Source: a virus. Taken from it: a DNA stretch of 26,319 nt. This document shows, in pieces, positions 24,463-26,319 of this stretch (positions are counted from its first letter, which is position 1; each line of letters begins with the position of its first letter). The stretch lies in IMG/VR virus record IMGVR_UViG_3300025652_000457, positions 1 to 26,319 of that record. The stretch is one strand, 5' to 3'. The translations under genes were made by a program, and so were the position numbers. The notes below the pieces were generated by a model, which was not told where the DNA came from, made no database searches, and worked only from the letters and a program-made list of their open reading frames with translations.

Positions 24463-24887
24463 TGCTTGCAGAACTTGCTATAGCCAATGCTGCATTTTCC
24501 GTTATAAAACAAACACTTAGCAACGGTAAGGAAATTGCTGACGCTGGATCGGCTCTTACTAAATACTTTGGCGCAAGCCAAGCTATCGAACAAAAGGCAA
24601 AGCTAGGAACTGGTGACGTACTAGCTGCCTACCAAGCAAAACAGGCTATAGAACGACAGGAAAAAGAGCTTGAGTTTATGCTAAACAAGCAGTCGCTTTT
24701 AGGTTATTACTCATATTGCAAATTCCGCGATGAATTTCACAGGAAACAAAAAGCTGAATCTAAAAGACGCAAAGTTAGGCAAGCTAAAATTAACTCAAAT
24801 ATTAATGATGGGTTAATCGCCATGGGTATTGTAATTATTATATTAGCTGCCGCTTTTGGCGTAGCATATTATTTAGGGACGTATTGA
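24462..24887 (+). CDS. Membrane-anchored protein with coiled coil, lysis region
   Basis: In this 141-residue protein residues 1-45 are helical (LAELAIANAAFSVIKQTLSN), residues 60-110 are strongly charged and coiled-coil-like (EKELEFMLNKQSLLGYYSY, RKQKAESKRRKVRQAK), and residues 118-139 form one membrane span (LIAMGIVIIILAAAFGVAYY). Proteins of this shape are common just before holin/endolysin genes in marine podoviruses; I know no proven role. It could be a spanin-like or holin-regulating partner, since T7-like phages need Rz functions and no typical Rz/Rz1 pair is seen in the window. It shares one base with the stop before and one with the start after. Confidence 0.7.
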   Translation: MLAELAIANAAFSVIKQTLSNGKEIADAGSALTKYFGASQAIEQKAKLGTGDVLAAYQAKQAIERQEKELEFMLNKQSLLGYYSYCKFRDEFHRKQKAESKRRKVRQAKINSNINDGLIAMGIVIIILAAAFGVAYYLGTY

Positions 24888-25066
24888 TGAAAGACATTGA
24901 ATTAAGCGAAGCACAACTAGATAAAATTGCTGAACTGGCTAGTAAAAAATCTATGGCTGCATTTCATCAAGCGGTAGGTCGTTCAGTCATTAAGAAGGGT
25001 GCGTGGTTAGCTGCTGCTGTAGCTGCTGCAATTCTAGTTTTTCTCCAGGAGGGCATTCCAAAGTGA
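24887..25066 (+). CDS. 59-residue single-span membrane protein, holin or lysis accessory candidate
   Basis: The product has an N-terminal charged helix (MKDIELSEAQLDKIAELASK) and one membrane span near residues 38-53 (GAWLAAAVAAAILVFL), with a basic KK just before it. Length and topology resemble small one-span phage holins such as T7 gp17.5, but the sequences are not alike. The ATG at 24887 shares a base with the TGA before it (TGATG). The GTG start of the endolysin overlaps its stop (GTGA), and its last codons carry the endolysin ribosome binding site, so endolysin synthesis may depend on translation of this gene. Confidence 0.65.
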   Translation: MKDIELSEAQLDKIAELASKKSMAAFHQAVGRSVIKKGAWLAAAVAAAILVFLQEGIPK

Positions 25067-25458
25067 CTTATCAATTATCGGATAACAGTAAAAAGAATAG
25101 ATCCTCAGTTAATCCTAAATTAATTGAAATATCTAATTTAGCTTTGACCATAAGCACTGTGGATTTTGGTCATGGGCCATTATCTGGATCAAGAACAGCA
25201 TCAGAACAAAAGGCACTGTTTGATTCTAAATTGAGTATGGCAGACGGAATTAAGCACCGCTCCATGCATCAGGAAGGTAATGCTTTGGATTTCTACGCAT
25301 TTAAAGATGGCAAGGCTTCATGGAAAGAAGAAGATTTAGCCGTAGTTGCAGCCGCGTTTTTGACGGCCTCAATCCAACTAGGCCCAGGGTATGAAATTAG
25401 ATGGGGAGGCTTATTCAAGTCTTTTAAAGATATGCCTCATGTAGAGTTGGTGGAATAA
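25063..25458 (+). CDS. Endolysin, M15-type peptidase (L-Ala-D-Glu/VanY-like)
   Basis: The 131-residue enzyme would cut the peptide stem of peptidoglycan to release progeny. Zinc-peptidase family motifs are visible: FGHGPLSGSRTASEQKALFD (residues 35-54), the HRSMHQEGNALDFYA segment with ligands His69 and Asp76, and WGGLFKSFKDMPHVEL with the third ligand His126 and the likely catalytic Glu128. This is the type of the phage T5 endolysin. No signal peptide is present, so it needs a holin to reach the wall. I choose the GTG at 25063, with AGGAGG at 25047-25052, the best ribosome binding site in the window. An upstream in-frame start at 25003 gives an implausible Cys-rich leader. Confidence 0.92.
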   Translation: MTYQLSDNSKKNRSSVNPKLIEISNLALTISTVDFGHGPLSGSRTASEQKALFDSKLSMADGIKHRSMHQEGNALDFYAFKDGKASWKEEDLAVVAAAFLTASIQLGPGYEIRWGGLFKSFKDMPHVELVE

Positions 25459-25459
25459 C

Positions 25460-25813
25460 ATGGGCGTTCTAAGCACGATCTTTGGAAGCGGTGACGTAAT
25501 TACAAAAGGGATGGATCTAATCGATTCGTTCCATACATCTGACACTGAGATGATCGAAGCCCGAACTGCTGCCAAAACACAGTTAATGCAAAGTTACGCG
25601 CCATTTAAGATAGCACAAAGAATCCTAGCCACCCTATTTGCTGTGACTTACATCTCAACCTATGTCCTCGTAATTATTATGACATTCCAAGGGCAGAATG
25701 TTGATGCCGTAAAAGACATTTTAGGTGAGTTTCAAATTGACTATATCATGTTGTCAATAGTGCTATTTTACTTTGGAGGCGGTTTAGCCGAAAGCGTAAT
25801 GAAGAAAAAGTAA
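25460..25813 (+). CDS. Holin-like membrane protein (GTA_holin_3TM-like)
   Basis: In this 117-residue protein residues 1-50 are amphipathic and soluble-looking. The first membrane span is at about 54-76 (ILATLFAVTYISTYVLVIIM) and the second at about 93-110 (IDYIMLSIVLFYFGGGLAES), and the protein ends in KKK. The pattern, including SYAPFKIAQRILA before the first span and FYFGG in the second, is that of the 3TM-type phage holins found after endolysin genes. It would form the inner-membrane lesion that lets the endolysin through. It starts one base after the endolysin stop and is the last gene before the late terminator. Confidence 0.8.
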   Translation: MGVLSTIFGSGDVITKGMDLIDSFHTSDTEMIEARTAAKTQLMQSYAPFKIAQRILATLFAVTYISTYVLVIIMTFQGQNVDAVKDILGEFQIDYIMLSIVLFYFGGGLAESVMKKK

Positions 25814-25842
25814 TATTCCCCACGCTAGTTCTCCCTAGCCTT

Positions 25843-25867
25843 GACCAGTTGATCGCTGGTCTTTTTT
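25843..25867 (+). terminator. Rho-independent terminator at the end of the late array
   Basis: Perfect 6-bp stem GACCAG (25843-25848) and CTGGTC (25856-25861), 7-base loop, and six T (25862-25867). It ends the rightward late transcript 30 bases after the holin-like gene, before the att region and the oppositely oriented integrase. Confidence 0.85.
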
Positions 25868-25940
25868 ATGGGTGGTCCTAAGTCACTCAGATTAACTCAG
25901 TTAAGACCAACCTTTAGAGCAGTGTTTAGTATTGATAAGT

Positions 25941-25951
25941 GTTGGTCAAAA
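25941..25951 (+). repeat. Left-arm copy of the GTTGGTCAAAA repeat
   Basis: Exact copy of the 11-base unit found three times at 26161-26193, on the other side of the core. A shorter inverted copy, GACCAAC, lies at 25905-25911. A candidate arm-type integrase-binding site. Confidence 0.7.
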
Positions 25952-25958
25952 CGTGTGT

Positions 25959-25971
25959 TAAGTTGTTGATT
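25959..25971 (-). promoter_or_regulatory. Candidate IHF binding site
   Basis: TAAGTTGTTGATT fits the IHF consensus (WATCAANNNNTTR read on the minus strand, YAANNNNTTGATW on the plus strand) at every fixed position. It lies between the left-arm repeat and the core, where IHF would bend DNA to bring arm and core together. A consensus match alone can occur by chance. Confidence 0.55.
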
Positions 25972-26059
25972 CTATTGGGTTGGATTGATTAGTATTTTGG
26001 TAACGAAAAAACACTACATTACAGCAACCACGGGGGTTTTCGCTTGATTGGGTTCATTC

Positions 26060-26104
26060 CTGGGGGGCAGGGGGTCGCAGGTTCAAATCCTGCCGTCCCG
26101 ACCA
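26060..26104 (+). other. attP core: 3' half of a tRNA-Pro(GGG) gene
   Basis: The 45 bases fold as the second half of a tRNA. They hold the anticodon loop CTGGGGG (26060-26066, anticodon GGG), the 3' side of the anticodon stem GCAGG, the variable loop GGGTC, the T arm GCAGG-TTCAAAT-CCTGC (26077-26093), the acceptor strand CGTCCCG, discriminator A and encoded CCA (26102-26104). G72 with A73 is the tRNA-Pro identity. E. coli proL, recalled from memory, has the same variable loop and T loop. The 5' half is missing: bases 26055-26059 no longer pair properly and no CGGGACG acceptor strand lies about 70 bases upstream. This is what a phage carries to restore the host tRNA on integration. Confidence 0.85.
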
Positions 26105-26160
26105 ATTAAACCCTTATGGGGTGGGGCTTTCAGAGCTTTTCCAAATATCTAAAAAACAGA

Positions 26161-26193
26161 GTTGGTCAAAAGTTGGTCAAAAGTTGGTCAAAC
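26161..26193 (+). repeat. Three tandem 11-base repeats, GTTGGTCAAAM
   Basis: Units start at 26161, 26172 and 26183 with a perfect 11-base period, close to one DNA helix turn, so all three present the same face. They lie directly after the integrase stop codon and 56 bases right of the tRNA core, like the P'1-P'2-P'3 arm sites of lambda. A candidate arm-type integrase-binding array. Confidence 0.8.
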
Positions 26194-26319
26194 CTACCGC
26201 TTTAAATCGGCTTTTAAGTCCAGTTTAGGCACTGCCAGCTTCCACTCAATATCGTCAGGATCTTCTTCATAAAAGTTGGTCATTTCTTTACTAGTGTGTC
26301 CAGCCATTATTGTTGCTGA
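26194..26319 (-). CDS. int: Tyrosine-type integrase, C-terminal fragment (cut by window edge)
   Basis: Only the last 41 residues are inside the window; the rest continues beyond 26319. They read SATIMAGHTSKEMTNFYEED and then PDDIEWKLAVPKLDLKADLK-R-stop. The MAGHTSKEMTNFY block is the conserved end of tyrosine recombinases: the second histidine of the active site region in GHTS and the nucleophilic tyrosine in MT-x-x-Y. The enzyme would join attP to a tRNA-Pro gene of the host. The gene points left, toward the att core, and its stop lies next to the tandem arm repeats, the usual order of phage int-attP modules. Confidence 0.92.
   Translation of the reverse strand, partial: SATIMAGHTSKEMTNFYEEDPDDIEWKLAVPKLDLKADLKR

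Larger units (their letters stand above)
25905..26193. other. attP region (integrase attachment site of the phage)
   Basis: The non-coding stretch 25868-26193 holds no gene. It contains a tRNA-derived core (26060-26104), a left arm with one direct and one inverted copy of the GTTGGTC repeat and an IHF consensus, and a right arm with three tandem copies next to the integrase end. This is the order of a lambda-type attP: P arm, core, P' arm, int. Phage DNA is on both sides of the core, so it is attP and not a prophage junction. The functional assignment is inference from architecture. Confidence 0.8.

Noticed and set aside
26030-26104. Complete tRNA-Pro gene
   Set aside because: Only the part from the anticodon loop to CCA is present. 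The expected CGGGACG acceptor strand and a D arm are missing upstream, and the anticodon stem does not pair well.
26161-26193. CRISPR array
   Set aside because: The repeats are 11 bases long with no spacers and lie beside an integrase, which fits arm-type binding sites better.

Overview
The window reads as the late half of a temperate, T7-like (podovirus-type) bacteriophage genome. Almost all of it is one rightward gene array. Genes are tightly packed, many start and stop codons overlap (ATGA, TAATG, GTGA), and ribosome binding sites are mostly of the GGAG type. The virion genes are the kind seen in marine T7-like podoviruses. The host is probably a gammaproteobacterium: NinB- and NinG-like genes, an IHF-type site and a tRNA-Pro-derived att core all point that way. 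No host gene is visible, so the host call is inference.

Layout from left to right. (1) 1-2254: end of a recombination/nucleotide region, with a small helix-turn-helix protein, NinB, a NinG-like zinc protein, dUTPase, a second helix-turn-helix protein and a small acidic protein. (2) 2278-3793: terminase small and large subunits, the large one resembling the Sf6/PBSX type. (3) 3847-8872: a 447-residue low-complexity protein, T7-type portal, Bbp19-like small protein, scaffold and major capsid protein, closed by a rho-independent terminator. (4) 8934-19318: tail tubular proteins A and B, then internal virion (ejection) proteins, two of them very large (1026 and 952 residues); a 54-residue gene is nested out of frame in the end of the first. 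(5) 19371-24288: T7-type tail fibre, Mtd-like small tail protein, a tail protein with duplicated domains and a tail assembly chaperone. (6) 24289-25813: a 57-residue gene, two single-span membrane proteins, an M15-type endolysin and a holin-like protein, followed by a terminator. (7) 25868-26319: an attP-like site and, on the minus strand, the C-terminal end of a tyrosine integrase.

The right end is the most informative part. A 45-base piece that folds as the 3' half of a tRNA-Pro(GGG) gene lies between phage DNA on both sides. It is flanked by copies of an 11-base repeat (one direct copy and one inverted partial copy on the left, three tandem copies on the right) and by a perfect match to the IHF consensus. 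This is the arrangement of an intact attP, not attL or attR. The source is therefore a free, circular or concatemeric phage genome, or tandem prophages, rather than a single integrated prophage.

The most novel signal is an exact 13-base motif, TTCTAATAACCGC (17 bases in two copies). It occurs immediately after the stop codons of terL, the scaffold gene and the second large ejection gene, that is, in three of the few real gaps in the array, ahead of the portal, capsid and tail-fibre modules. It is a candidate phage-specific promoter or transcript-processing signal.
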